64,000 bases of DNA from Bacteroidia bacterium (GCA_025454975.1 JALONK010000012.1:21038-85037), one strand, 5' to 3'; positions 1 through 10,234 are shown, numbered from the stretch's first letter. Translations and numbers: made by a program. Notes: generated from the letters alone by a model not told the origin.

Positions 1-2662
1 CTGCAACACGAATATTATTTTGTAATAATTGATAAGCAATTCCATCAGCGCTGCGTTGTGGTGTTAACCTTCCATTAATCGGCGTCACTTCTATGTTTTT
101 ACATGGCTCGCACCCCGTTGAATTTGGCCTGTTTTCAATAGTAACGCAAGCGGTATTCGTTTCTCCAAACTCTAATACAATGGCACTGTTCGCTCGACTT
201 GCTCTAAATGATATGCTGTTGCAGGCGGTTGCACCATTGTTTAAACCGGCGGGCAATACACCGTCAAATTCATAAGTCCAAACATCACCCGGTAATAATA
301 CCATTCCACCTAAATCAATAAAAAAGCCTTGAGTAGTAGGCGAAGCTATTGTGGTTGTTGGTTGTGTAATACCACAACACGGCGGCACACTTGCACCGGT
401 ATATGTAAATAAACTTGATACACACGGATTATGATTTGCAAAATAACTCATCGTTCCAACCATTAACGGTTGGGTATGTACAGCACGAATTTCAAACTGA
501 CTGTTTCTAGGAATACAAGTTTGTCCGTTAAAAAATCCTATTCGGCGATCACCAATATGTGGCATATCATCAGCAATTCTAATTTGAGTTAATGGCATAT
601 TGCCTGTATTGGTTAATCTTATTTGATAACGAACAGTTGCACCTGCCGGAGCACTAACTTGATTGGTAAAAACATTACCATCTACACTCACAAGTTTTTC
701 GGCGGTTAATTCATCTTTCTGACACATGTAATAAATGGCATACATAGTATTAATACCGGCAACAATACTGTCTCTGTTGGTAGAAACTTGATTGTTATGC
801 CCAACATTATTAGGTAATACAGTATTTGTAACCCTACATCTAAATGTAATAATTATTCTATTCGAAACTAAGGTGTAGGTTACCGGAACCGGATTTGGCA
901 AACTAGGGTTCGGTGTTAAAGGATTAGTAATGTTCCATTGTAAGGTAGTGGCACCATTTCTATTGTTTGAACTAATGTCTCTCGGATTAATAAGTTCATA
1001 ATTACTGTATTGGTTATTTCCATTACAATCAACAAAGCTTGGATGTGGTTGAGTCATATTAAATGGAAACAAATAATAACGCTCCGACCCACCTATAAAA
1101 GTTAGGTTAGGAGGTAAAATATCTGTTATGTTAATGCCGGCAGGATCTAAATTGGCATTTCCTTCATTTATAACATGAAGTTGAAATTGAATTTCTTCTC
1201 CCACTTGATAACATGGTTTTTGGCATACCAATTTTGCAATTCTAATGCGCGGCTCTCTTCCATTTAACCTTACAGTTCCTGTATCAGAAGCACTTAATGC
1301 AGGAGTGCCGGGTCCATTATCACCTGAACCATTTTGATTTCCACCATTTATACAATTCGGATAAACAGGAACATAGTTGGCCTGTGCGTTATTGATAATT
1401 GTGGCATCATACGCATTGGCATCAGTTGTTCCATATACCCAAAAACGAATGGACTCAAAAGGTAATAAGGTATGATTCGGGTTAAGCGTTAACCTAAAGC
1501 CTGATGCGGTAATGGTTGCAAAGTTTGAGATGGTTTGCCATTGGTTATTTACATTGGCTGATAAAGTTAATGGATTTCCTACTTGAGTAGCCGCAGTTGC
1601 CCTGCCTTGAAATCCCGCTTGTGTTCCGGTTATACCTGTTGGGAAAATATCCGTAATCTCAATGTTTCTTAGAGGTACAGTTCCTGTATTAGTGAAAACA
1701 ATTTCAAAAGCAATATTTCCTCCGGGGTTATAATTAATTGTAGAACCGGGAGCTCCTAATGTTTTAACAACAGTGCCCATACCGCCGGTAGTAAGTGCAG
1801 ATTGATTGATGGTTAATGTTAAATCATTAGCTTGAACCAAACTTCTGTGCGCGCATGGAACAGTAGTTTCGTCAATATAACTTAACCGATTGGTTGCTGT
1901 GGTTCCGCTAAAATTACAGGGATATAAAATATCAACATAAAATTCGTTTGATACTCCCGGTATTAATGAAATACCAACTTGATTTGGACCTACAGTTCGG
2001 GTTGGTAAGTTTACCGGTATGTTTGCATTGCTTGGCATAATAAAAGCTTGTTGAAAAACTGCACCGGCAGGAATTTCATCAATAATTTCAATGGTTCGGT
2101 TGGCATTGGCCCTACCAAAACAAGCGTTATTGTTTGATGCTGTTACATGGTAACGAACCACACTTCCCCTTACTGTATTCGGCTGCTGAATAGAGCTGAA
2201 TCGTTGAACCATCCAAGGTAAACTGCGATTCCACACGGTATATCTTTGCGTAACAATACAGGGCTGATTGATGTTTTCAAAGTTAGTTAACCTAACATCA
2301 AAAGAAGATCCATCACACACACCACAATCAATTGTACCTGTAATTGAAAAAGTAGATAAGGTGGCTTGAGGGAGATTAGTTAAATTGAAAGTAACAACAG
2401 TTGCTCCATTAACATTTACTGCTGTGTATTGAGCAGTTGAAAATGAAAAGTTGATGATGGTTCCGAAATTAACTTCCACCGTCCTATTGCTAGCACCTGC
2501 AAACTGTACACTAAAATTGAAAGTTGATTCAACCCCTGCCGGAATATGCATAGCCGGAATATTTCCTAATGTGTGGCTGCTAATAGTAACTGGATTAATG
2601 GTACATTGGGAGTAAGCATCTAATGCAATTCCCAATAAAAATAAGAAAAGTAATTTTTTCAT
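1..2662 (-). CDS. Large secreted/surface protein with DUF11-like conserved repeat domains (partial, C-terminus beyond window)
   Basis: Manual reverse translation from ATG at 2662: MKKLLFLFLLGIALDAYSQCTINPVTISSHTLGNIPAMHIPAGVESTFNFSVQF... (signal peptide), stretches such as 'NPGGNIAFEIVFTNTGTVPLRNIEITDIFPTGI' and 'YQVGEEIQFQLHVINEGNANLDPAGINITDILPPNLTFIGG'. No stop seen in the parts translated, through to 'GRLTPQRSADGIAYQLLQNNIRVA' at the window edge. Absent from ORF track because it has no stop inside the window. Confidence 0.85.
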   Translation of the reverse strand, partial: MKKLLFLFLLGIALDAYSQCTINPVTISSHTLGNIPAMHIPAGVESTFNFSVQFAGASNRTVEVNFGTIINFSFSTAQYTAVNVNGATVVTFNLTNLPQATLSTFSITGTIDCGVCDGSSFDVRLTNFENINQPCIVTQRYTVWNRSLPWMVQRFSSIQQPNTVRGSVVRYHVTASNNNACFGRANANRTIEIIDEIPAGAVFQQAFIMPSNANIPVNLPTRTVGPNQVGISLIPGVSNEFYVDILYPCNFSGTTATNRLSYIDETTVPCAHRSLVQANDLTLTINQSALTTGGMGTVVKTLGAPGSTINYNPGGNIAFEIVFTNTGTVPLRNIEITDIFPTGITGTQAGFQGRATAATQVGNPLTLSANVNNQWQTISNFATITASGFRLTLNPNHTLLPFESIRFWVYGTTDANAYDATIINNAQANYVPVYPNCINGGNQNGSGDNGPGTPALSASDTGTVRLNGREPRIRIAKLVCQKPCYQVGEEIQFQLHVINEGNANLDPAGINITDILPPNLTFIGGSERYYLFPFNMTQPHPSFVDCNGNNQYSNYELINPRDISSNNRNGATTLQWNITNPLTPNPSLPNPVPVTYTLVSNRIIITFRCRVTNTVLPNNVGHNNQVSTNRDSIVAGINTMYAIYYMCQKDELTAEKLVSVDGNVFTNQVSAPAGATVRYQIRLTNTGNMPLTQIRIADDMPHIGDRRIGFFNGQTCIPRNSQFEIRAVHTQPLMVGTMSYFANHNPCVSSLFTYTGASVPPCCGITQPTTTIASPTTQGFFIDLGGMVLLPGDVWTYEFDGVLPAGLNNGATACNSISFRASRANSAIVLEFGETNTACVTIENRPNSTGCEPCKNIEVTPINGRLTPQRSADGIAYQLLQNNIRVA

Positions 2663-2872
2663 AAGGAGTAAGTGATAAATAATGATTGGTTATAAAAACA
2701 TTGGCAAATTATTTCACTACTTTTTATAAATACGTGTCATTTCATAAAATCGGTAATAGAGTTTACGAAAAGGTTTTTTCAGTTCATCATGTAGGTATTA
2801 TTCAACCGCTTTATCAGGAACAATTTGATAGAAATAACAATCTGAATAACCAATTATTGATGTGGGGCTTTT

Positions 2873-2945
2873 AACGGGCTGTTCACTGCAAGTCCTCGCT
2901 CGTGCCTCGCTGTGGGCTTTCCGTTGCCATCCCTAAGCCGAAATT
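2873..2945. repeat. Intergenic GC-rich repeat-like segment (taacgggctg...ctttccgttgccat...aagccg)
   Basis: Locally GC-rich block in AT-rich intergenic DNA. Shares 'ctttccgtt[ag]ccat' and 'taacgg' with the spacer at 61011..61147. Confidence 0.3.
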
Positions 2946-3108
2946 TCGGATACAAGAAAATCTATAATCAATACAAAATATGTAACCAACAAAAACAATT
3001 GATTGCTGTTAATTTATCTTTTTACGTTAGCTGTTTCTGTTCAATATATACATGTATGAAAATTAAACGAAAGCATTATTTTCGAAAAACTTAATTGTAA
3101 TAATATAA

Positions 3109-3621
3109 TTGGCCATTCCTCAACATAAGATTGAATTAGAACAAGCCATACGTATAAACTTTAAAAAGTTGATTCGTGAAATTGAAAGTATTCCGGTTGA
3201 ATTAATACATGATAAGGATTTAAACGGACATGCCAAAGGTACCTATATGAGTATTCATAATTTATTATCTTATTTAGTAGGGTGGGGGCAGTTGGTGCTA
3301 AGTTGGCATAAGAAAAAACAACTTGGCAACACAGTAAGTTTTCCCGAAGAAGGTTATAAATGGAACCAACTTGGCGCACTTGCACAAAAGTTTTATAATG
3401 ATTATTCACACCTCAACTTTACTGAACTAATTGGACTGTTTAATTCTACAAATCATGATATTTTAAAACTGATTGATGAAACAACTAATGATGAATTATA
3501 TGCTGTTGCTTGGTATCAGCAATGGACACTCGGGCGCATGATTCAGTTAAACACCTCATCACCATATCAAAATACTTTGATAAGAATTAAACGATGGAAA
3601 AAAAACAAAAAAATAGTTTAA
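3109..3621 (+). CDS. ClbS/DfsB family (DUF1706) four-helix bundle protein
   Basis: 170 aa; IPQHKIELEQAIRINFKKLIREIESIP...LLSYLVGWGQLVLSWHKKKQLG...FPEEGYKWNQLGALAQKFY pattern typical of ClbS/DfsB; TTG start. Confidence 0.7.
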   Translation: MAIPQHKIELEQAIRINFKKLIREIESIPVELIHDKDLNGHAKGTYMSIHNLLSYLVGWGQLVLSWHKKKQLGNTVSFPEEGYKWNQLGALAQKFYNDYSHLNFTELIGLFNSTNHDILKLIDETTNDELYAVAWYQQWTLGRMIQLNTSSPYQNTLIRIKRWKKNKKIV

Positions 3622-4027
3622 CGTTTTTTGGTATCTGTATCTAAAGACGCAAATTACTTGGTTATATTACAAAGCAGCCAAACGTAAAACTCATTGGTAA
3701 AAATAGGTTAAAATGTAACTTTGGCTGTATCTAAAGGTTCATATAACTCCAAACTACTGTTGCCGGGCATATTCATAAACATTAAATCAGGTTTGTACAT
3801 TTTATTGCTTATTAGATTGAGTTTGTCATTACAAGCTCTAAATAACAGTAAGCTCCATAATCTAAGAATTATCCTATAAATCAAATACGTTTAATTCATA
3901 ATTCTACGAGGTATGTGTTCAGCAAATACTTTATGTAATCCATTACATAAAATATGTTTCAATAAATGAAAAATTTATTTCACTAGAAATTTATTTTAAT
4001 GGTATTAGTTCATTCTTATTATCATTG

Positions 4028-4411
4028 TTATGCCTCAACTAATTCAATTGGCAACAGATCTGGGTCGGAAAAAAACGTAAACCGTTTTCCTGTAAATTCA
4101 TCTATTCTAATGGGCTCACAATTTATTTGGTGCTTACCTAAAAATGAAATCATTTCATCTAGTTTGTCAACCTTAAAACATAAGTGTCGAAGTCCGGTTG
4201 ACTCCGGGTAGCTTGCACGAGGCGGCGGGTTGGGGAAGGAGAATAACTCAATAAAATAGTTTTCGCCCAAACCTAAATCAAGTTTGTATGAATCCCTTTC
4301 ACGTCTATACGTTTCGTGTATAATAGTTAACCCTAAAATTTCGGTATAAAATTGCTTCGACTTTTCATAATTACTGCAAATAATGGCTAGGTGATGAATA
4401 CCTGTAATCAT
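4028..4411 (-). CDS. VOC family protein (glyoxalase/bleomycin resistance fold, YaeR/GloA2-like)
   Basis: 127 aa; GIHHLAIICSNYEKSKQFYTEILGL...HLCFKVDKLDE...FFSDPDLLPIELVE. Confidence 0.85.
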   Translation of the reverse strand: MITGIHHLAIICSNYEKSKQFYTEILGLTIIHETYRRERDSYKLDLGLGENYFIELFSFPNPPPRASYPESTGLRHLCFKVDKLDEMISFLGKHQINCEPIRIDEFTGKRFTFFSDPDLLPIELVEA

Positions 4412-4413
4412 AT

Positions 4414-5202
4414 CTATGTTTTGTTTTGAATGAATCGCACTAATTTAACTACCCAACTTCTTGGAGCTAATCGCACACTCAAAGCTAATAAATAATTATT
4501 AAGGCCATGCACTGCTACCACTTTCCCGTTCATCATTGCTTTAAAGCCGTAGTTTGCTACCTGTGCCGACGTCGGTAACCGTTTCCCTTTAACAAGTTTG
4601 CTGTTTTCCATATCAGCTACTTGTTGAAAATTACTTGCAGTGGCACCCGGACATAAGGCTGTTACCGTTATTCCAGTATTTTCTAATTCATTACTTAAAG
4701 CTTCACTAAAATGTAATACATACGCTTTTGTTGCATAATATACTGCCATTAATGGGCCCGGTTGAAATGCTGCAGTAGATGCTACCTGCATAATTTTCCC
4801 GGTTTTTCGTGCCAACATTTGAGGAAGAAACAAACGAGTTAGTTGAGTTAAAGCTGTAATATTTACGGTAATCATTTCCTCTGTTTTTTTTATGTCGCCG
4901 GTAGCAAATTCACCAAAATCGCCAAAACCCGCATTATTCACTAAATATTGTATAGGTAATTGTTGAGTTTCACAAAACTCAAGTATTCGGTAAGCCTCAT
5001 TTGGTTTACTTAAGTCGGCCGAAAATATTAGTGCTTCTATTTTATATTCATTTTTGAGTTTTGATGCCAGTTGCTCAAGTTTATTCGTAGAACGGGCAAT
5101 TAACACTACCGGAATTTTATTGGCAGCAAAATTTATACTTAATGCTTCTCCAATACCTGAAGAAGCGCCGGTAATTAATGCAAATCCATGTGGTTGCAAC
5201 AT
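4414..5202 (-). CDS. SDR family NAD(P)-dependent oxidoreductase
   Basis: TGASSGIG cofactor motif, NNAG, YYATKAY catalytic YxxxK. Confidence 0.9.
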   Translation of the reverse strand: MLQPHGFALITGASSGIGEALSINFAANKIPVVLIARSTNKLEQLASKLKNEYKIEALIFSADLSKPNEAYRILEFCETQQLPIQYLVNNAGFGDFGEFATGDIKKTEEMITVNITALTQLTRLFLPQMLARKTGKIMQVASTAAFQPGPLMAVYYATKAYVLHFSEALSNELENTGITVTALCPGATASNFQQVADMENSKLVKGKRLPTSAQVANYGFKAMMNGKVVAVHGLNNYLLALSVRLAPRSWVVKLVRFIQNKT

Positions 5203-5255
5203 AATTTTAACGTTTCCTTCAAAGGTATTCTTGTGGCATTAATCACAATCATTAT

Positions 5256-5285
5256 TTCGCCTAATGGCTTTATTTTGTAGGCGAA
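5256..5285. other. Perfect 8-bp inverted repeat (TTCGCCTA/TAGGCGAA, 14-nt loop) between two minus-strand genes
   Basis: Direct reading; upstream of the SDR gene; no poly-U tract, so function unclear. Confidence 0.35.
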
Positions 5286-5332
5286 TCGTATATGTTGTTT
5301 TCCTAAAATTACTTAAATACGGTAATTACATT

Positions 5333-6787
5333 TTAGAATGGAAAGTAATAATATGAAAATGGTTGTGAAGGTAAATTGAGTTGGAAACTTTGGTTAAAAC
5401 TTTCCCTCCATGCATTAATCAAATAAACAGAATCAGATAAAACGATGGGCTTTTTACTATTATATACGCCCAATAATACTTCTTTATCTTCCTCTTCACT
5501 GCTATTTTCTCTCGAGCCATGGTCGGCATGCAAAAAAATTAGTAAAGGTTTATTTATTGCTTGATACTTACTGATGAGTTGTTGAACATAAGATAAAATA
5601 TGCGTATTAGCCATTTTTATCTGATCAATATAAAAGTCCTTTTTTAATTCGCCAACAGGTTCTCCTTTGCTGTTGTAACGATAGATTGGATGTGTATATA
5701 AATGATGAAAATAATAAAAGGTAGGAGTAGAATCAATGTGATTTAAAGAGTATTTTTCCGCTTGTTCAATTCTCTTGTCGTAATCATAGTACCAATTAAT
5801 TTCACCATAAGCGTTGTTGGTAAACCAACGATTAACCCTTAACACTATTCTCATGAATAAGTGTCTTGTTAAAAATGTTTCAAATACCTCAAATTCCGGA
5901 GCAATATCCGCTTGTGAAAAAAAGAATGGTTTATCTTCAAAAAAAATAGAATGACAATTGATGTGATAGCCATGTTGCCGAAGAAAATCAAACAAGTGAT
6001 TTTTATAAATATGCTGTGTAGTGATATAATCCATATTCACTGCACATTTTTTAGTTTCATTAAAAGTACTCAGGTTTAACATGGCCGAAATTACACCTAT
6101 GGTTGCATTCGTATTTGAAGCTGTATATTCAGGTATGATAAACCCTAATTGGTTTAGTGTGTCGGTAAACGCTTTGTTATTATAATTCCAATACTTTTGT
6201 AACCCTTTGTTGCCGCTATAATTATCATGAACAATATAATAAATATCAGGTACAGGAACTTTGCTATTGCTTGCAAGTAAATTAGGCTTCTCCATTGGTA
6301 TATATTCAGTAGCTGTTTGGTAATAACTAAACGCCTTGTTACCACTTACCACAATTAAAATGTATAATGGAAGTACTTTAAGGTAGCGATACACAGCAGT
6401 TTTTCTACCTACGATAAAAATAGCAACACTAATAATTACAGTGAGCACACGAAATGTCCATTCATAATAGAAATGCATCAGGTTTAGCCAATCTGCTTGG
6501 TGTAATTTTGGTGAATCAGACGCAACAAACCAATGTGGGAAATGATAACTGCCATAAGCATACAAGCTAATGCATAAAGCAAAGTATTGCCCAATTAATA
6601 TAGCGTGACTTGATTGAATAAACCGTTTTAAAACAAGCTCAAAACTTACTACAACCAAAAAATTAATACTAATAAGTAAGAGTAGTGAGCAAATAAACAT
6701 CCAACTTGGTTGTACAAACAGATTGATGCTAAGTAAAACAATCAGCGCTTGTATATACCAAAAAGTTGAGTTTACATAGCGTTTCAT
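5333..6787 (-). CDS. Membrane-anchored sulfatase / alkaline-phosphatase superfamily protein
   Basis: 484 aa; multi-TM N-terminus, then PDIYYIVHDNYSGNKGLQ... and LLIFLHADHGSRE metal-binding motif. Confidence 0.7.
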   Translation of the reverse strand: MKRYVNSTFWYIQALIVLLSINLFVQPSWMFICSLLLLISINFLVVVSFELVLKRFIQSSHAILIGQYFALCISLYAYGSYHFPHWFVASDSPKLHQADWLNLMHFYYEWTFRVLTVIISVAIFIVGRKTAVYRYLKVLPLYILIVVSGNKAFSYYQTATEYIPMEKPNLLASNSKVPVPDIYYIVHDNYSGNKGLQKYWNYNNKAFTDTLNQLGFIIPEYTASNTNATIGVISAMLNLSTFNETKKCAVNMDYITTQHIYKNHLFDFLRQHGYHINCHSIFFEDKPFFFSQADIAPEFEVFETFLTRHLFMRIVLRVNRWFTNNAYGEINWYYDYDKRIEQAEKYSLNHIDSTPTFYYFHHLYTHPIYRYNSKGEPVGELKKDFYIDQIKMANTHILSYVQQLISKYQAINKPLLIFLHADHGSRENSSEEEDKEVLLGVYNSKKPIVLSDSVYLINAWRESFNQSFQLNLPSQPFSYYYFPF

Positions 6788-8181
6788 TTTCTTCTAAACA
6801 TATACAAGGTGCGAGCAGAGTCGGGAATAGGTGTTACATTTACTATGTCGAAATGCTTCAAAAATGCTGTTTTAAAGTTTTCTTCATTATACCAATTAAA
6901 TAAATTGCCCCTGTTCATATTGAGTTTTTTCCATTGCGAATCATCTTCTCCAATAAATTCAATCAATAAGTATGTTTGGGTATGTTCATAAAAGAAAGCA
7001 GCAAGCTTATCAAAACTTAAATTTATGCCTTGTACTAAATGATGTATTAATGCCATGGCCATAATTAAATCAGGTTTGCCACGCAGGAAAATACCTGATT
7101 TTTCCTCATTATTCCAGCCAATACCAGCACTTGGGTTTAATACATCAATTACTAAAGGCAGTAAGTTTGATATATATGGTTTAGCCAATTGATTTAACTT
7201 TTTGCAATGTTCATTCACAGCATTCCTATCAAAGTCCATTGCTATGGTATATATACCTTTTTCAGCAGGTATCATGCTGAATGTTCCATCATTGGCACCC
7301 ATATCCCAGGCAAACTTTATCGGGCTTTTAATTCGTGCTATACAACTTTGAATCCATGCCTTTTTAAAGGATATTGAAGTATTGGTATAATTATGGTTTT
7401 GGTAATAATCATCCCAAACCGTTTTTTGTTTTACGGGTGCTAATGAATTAATTACCCCGAGTAAATGTTGAATAAAATGAAGGTGTTTTTGTTTACTAAA
7501 GCTGTTTATTTTCGGATTATTTTTTACTGCAGTATGCTTATGTTGGAATTGTGTAATGGCTTTTGCATGCCAATAAAGATGCGTGAGTAAACCAAAATTA
7601 AAACGACTTGAAAATGGCAATAGTTTAACTGTTAAGTCTAATGGAATGCCTTCAATATAAGTGCTCAATAAATTACCTAGCCTTAAATCTTTTTTAGCCA
7701 TTAATACTAAAGGCGATAAAAAGTGCTGGCAGAATTGTCCATAAGCCTTCCATGGCAGTTGCTGCTCAAATGGTTCGAATGAACTGGTATCAATAAAAAC
7801 CGGATTGCTTCCTATAAACTGAACATTATAGGCGCTTGCATCTTTTAAGCTTAAACCTTTTTCTATAGCCTTATACTGTATATTCAGTGTAAGCAGGGCT
7901 GCGTCTTTTAGTTGCTGAAACGACCATTCATAAGGATAACTAATAAATGGAATCTGTTCTGGTGTAATTAATAATCCATTATTGAATCTATCGGTTTCTT
8001 CGTGCTTAATCAATAACCCTTCACTTGTAAGTTGTTGATATAAACCTGACTCTACCAATAATTGATAAATTGGTAAGTAAGTAGAGGGTAAAAATCGGTG
8101 ATATATGCCTTCCTTTTTAAGGATAAAACCATCCGGATCCCTGAACGAAGATGAGGTTCGTTCGAAGCCTGGAAATTGCAT
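6784..8181 (-). CDS. SAM-dependent methyltransferase, nodulation protein NoeA-like
   Basis: 465 aa; SSSFRDPDGFILKKEGIYHRFLPSTYL N-terminus, 'FAWDMGANDGTFSM' SAM-binding motif; 4-nt overlap with downstream sulfatase-like gene. Confidence 0.75.
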   Translation of the reverse strand: MQFPGFERTSSSFRDPDGFILKKEGIYHRFLPSTYLPIYQLLVESGLYQQLTSEGLLIKHEETDRFNNGLLITPEQIPFISYPYEWSFQQLKDAALLTLNIQYKAIEKGLSLKDASAYNVQFIGSNPVFIDTSSFEPFEQQLPWKAYGQFCQHFLSPLVLMAKKDLRLGNLLSTYIEGIPLDLTVKLLPFSSRFNFGLLTHLYWHAKAITQFQHKHTAVKNNPKINSFSKQKHLHFIQHLLGVINSLAPVKQKTVWDDYYQNHNYTNTSISFKKAWIQSCIARIKSPIKFAWDMGANDGTFSMIPAEKGIYTIAMDFDRNAVNEHCKKLNQLAKPYISNLLPLVIDVLNPSAGIGWNNEEKSGIFLRGKPDLIMAMALIHHLVQGINLSFDKLAAFFYEHTQTYLLIEFIGEDDSQWKKLNMNRGNLFNWYNEENFKTAFLKHFDIVNVTPIPDSARTLYMFRRK

Positions 8182-8182
8182 C

Positions 8183-8335
8183 TTACTTTTTGCTCGAAAA
8201 TTTTGCTCCTAACCAGGTTTTTATACCGGTGAAATAATTTCTGAAACTTACAATTGCTCCTATAGAACCTGCAATAATTAGTTGATATAAAATACTTCCC
8301 GACCCCGGATCAATGTACAATAGAATATGGCTCAT
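8183..8335 (-). CDS. Small single-TM protein with YIDPGSGS motif (50 aa)
   Basis: Not in ORF track. Reverse translation MSHILLYIDPGSGSILYQLIIAGSIGAIVSFRNYFTGIKTWLGAKFSSKK*; stop lies 1 nt upstream of the ATG of the methyltransferase gene; hydrophobic helix after the D-P-G-S-G-S motif. Confidence 0.75.
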   Translation of the reverse strand: MSHILLYIDPGSGSILYQLIIAGSIGAIVSFRNYFTGIKTWLGAKFSSKK

Positions 8336-8726
8336 TATTAAATGATTTGTTAAACGTTAATAAATTGTTAGGTGGGGCGAATATAAATTAAAATTCAGTT
8401 AATTAACGCCGAAATTATCTTAATAAAATCTAAATAAAACTAACCATGACGTATGAATTTATAAATCACGGCATTAGTAATCAGTTATATATTCAATGGT
8501 ATGGGATATGATGCAATTGTCATAAAAAATTTACCCAAAATACTGAGGCTATTTAAACGAATACCATCCTTAGCAAGAATTAAAAATTTTACCAATAGAT
8601 ACATTTCAAAAAGAAATAAAGAAGAAACGAAAGAGAAAATTACTAATGATTGCTTAAACCCAACCGAGGCTTATTACATACAGCTTTAAGAAACTATTTA
8701 AATATCATTAAACAATTTACGAATGC

Positions 8727-10061
8727 TTACAACAATAAATTAGCAATATTTGCCAATGCACTTCTTTCACCTTTTTCAAGTGTAACATGTGCATACATCG
8801 GATTGTCGCGTATTCTGTCAATTAAATAACTTAAGCCATTTGATTGAGCATCTAAATAAGGAGTGTCTATCTGAAATACGTCGCCCGTAAATACAATTTT
8901 ACTTCCTTCGCCGGCTCTGGTAATAATAGTTTTTACCTCTAATGGAGTTAAATTTTGAGCTTCATCAATAATGAATAAAATATTGGATAAACTTCTTCCT
9001 CTGATATAGGCCAATGGAGTAACCAATAACTTTTCCTGGTTTACCATTTCAGTAATTTTTTGATATTCTTTATCAGATTCTTTCCATTGGTTCTGAATAA
9101 ATTTTAAATTGTCCCATAGAGGTTCCATGTATGGATTAATTTTACTCTTTATATCTCCGGGTAAATAACCAATATCTTTATTACCTAACGGAACAATTGG
9201 TCGTGCTAAATAAATTTGACGGTATTGTTGTTTTTGTTCTAAGGCAGCAGCAAGTGCCAATAGGGTTTTCCCTGTTCCTGCCACACCTTGAATACTAACC
9301 AATGAAACATTAGGGTTTAAAACTGCATGCATGGCAAAGGTTTGTTCGGCATTTCTTGGTTTAATTCCGTGTGCCGAACGTTTGTCTATTTTTTCAATGC
9401 TTTCATTTGCCGGATTGTAAAAACAAAGCACACTTGTCTTGTTATTTTTTAAAACAAAATAATGATTAGCTGCCGGTTTCGATTTAAATAACAAATCATA
9501 ACTTACATGTCCGTCGGCATAAATTAAATCAATCACCGATTGTTTTACTCCTTCCACAGTAGTTATGCCTGTATGTAAAGCATCTAGGTTTTTAATTTTA
9601 CCGGTTTCATAATCTTCGGCATTTATGTTTAATGATTTTGCCTTCAGGCGTAGGTTCACATCTTTGGTAACAAGAATAACCTTCTTTGTTTTTTCTTTAT
9701 CCTGTAATGCAATTGCTGAATTCAAAATTTTATGGTCAGCCTTTCTTTCCCCAAAAACAACCTCGGCATCAACACTCGATTTGGCAGGAAACAATACTTT
9801 AAAATTTCCTCTGCCTCTTCCATTAATAGGTATCCATTCTGTTAGGGTATATTCCCCCGAAAGTTTATCTAAAAAACGAATAAACTCTCGAGCTTCATAG
9901 TTGATAGTATCATTGCCTTTTTTAAAATTATCCAGTTCTTCTAACACAGTAATAGGAATGGCAACATCGTGTTCTTGAAAATTGTTGATACATTGATGGT
10001 CGTAAAGAATAACAGATGTGTCAAGAACAAATATTTTTTTCTCATTCACTTTTTTAGCCAT
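8727..10061 (-). CDS. PhoH family protein with N-terminal PIN domain (YlaK-like)
   Basis: FVLDTSVILYDH PIN start; VSIQGVAGTGKTLLALAAALEQ Walker A; LFIIDEAQNLTPLEVKTIITRAGEGSKIVFTGD. Confidence 0.92.
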   Translation of the reverse strand: MAKKVNEKKIFVLDTSVILYDHQCINNFQEHDVAIPITVLEELDNFKKGNDTINYEAREFIRFLDKLSGEYTLTEWIPINGRGRGNFKVLFPAKSSVDAEVVFGERKADHKILNSAIALQDKEKTKKVILVTKDVNLRLKAKSLNINAEDYETGKIKNLDALHTGITTVEGVKQSVIDLIYADGHVSYDLLFKSKPAANHYFVLKNNKTSVLCFYNPANESIEKIDKRSAHGIKPRNAEQTFAMHAVLNPNVSLVSIQGVAGTGKTLLALAAALEQKQQYRQIYLARPIVPLGNKDIGYLPGDIKSKINPYMEPLWDNLKFIQNQWKESDKEYQKITEMVNQEKLLVTPLAYIRGRSLSNILFIIDEAQNLTPLEVKTIITRAGEGSKIVFTGDVFQIDTPYLDAQSNGLSYLIDRIRDNPMYAHVTLEKGERSALANIANLLL

Positions 10062-10234
10062 AGGTTTATGCTTTAGTTATTGGTTTTATTTGTTTACAAA
10101 TTATCATGTTGTGCTTAAACTCCTATATTAAGTTGTAAACATTTTATTCAGTTTCTCTTTCTGGTGAATCACTTCAATCATTTAACGAAAAACTCATCTT
10201 AAATTAGATATTTGAAAACATAAATATTGTATTC

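Noticed and set aside
3708-3800. 30-aa minus-strand ORF MYKPDLMFMNMPGNSSLELYEPLDTAKVTF
   Set aside because: Too short and without family support; possibly a gene relic.
8501-8689. 62-aa plus-strand ORF (MGYDAIVIKNLPKILRLFKRIPSLARIKNF...)
   Set aside because: Low-complexity, AT-rich, no recognisable family; could be real but unsupported.
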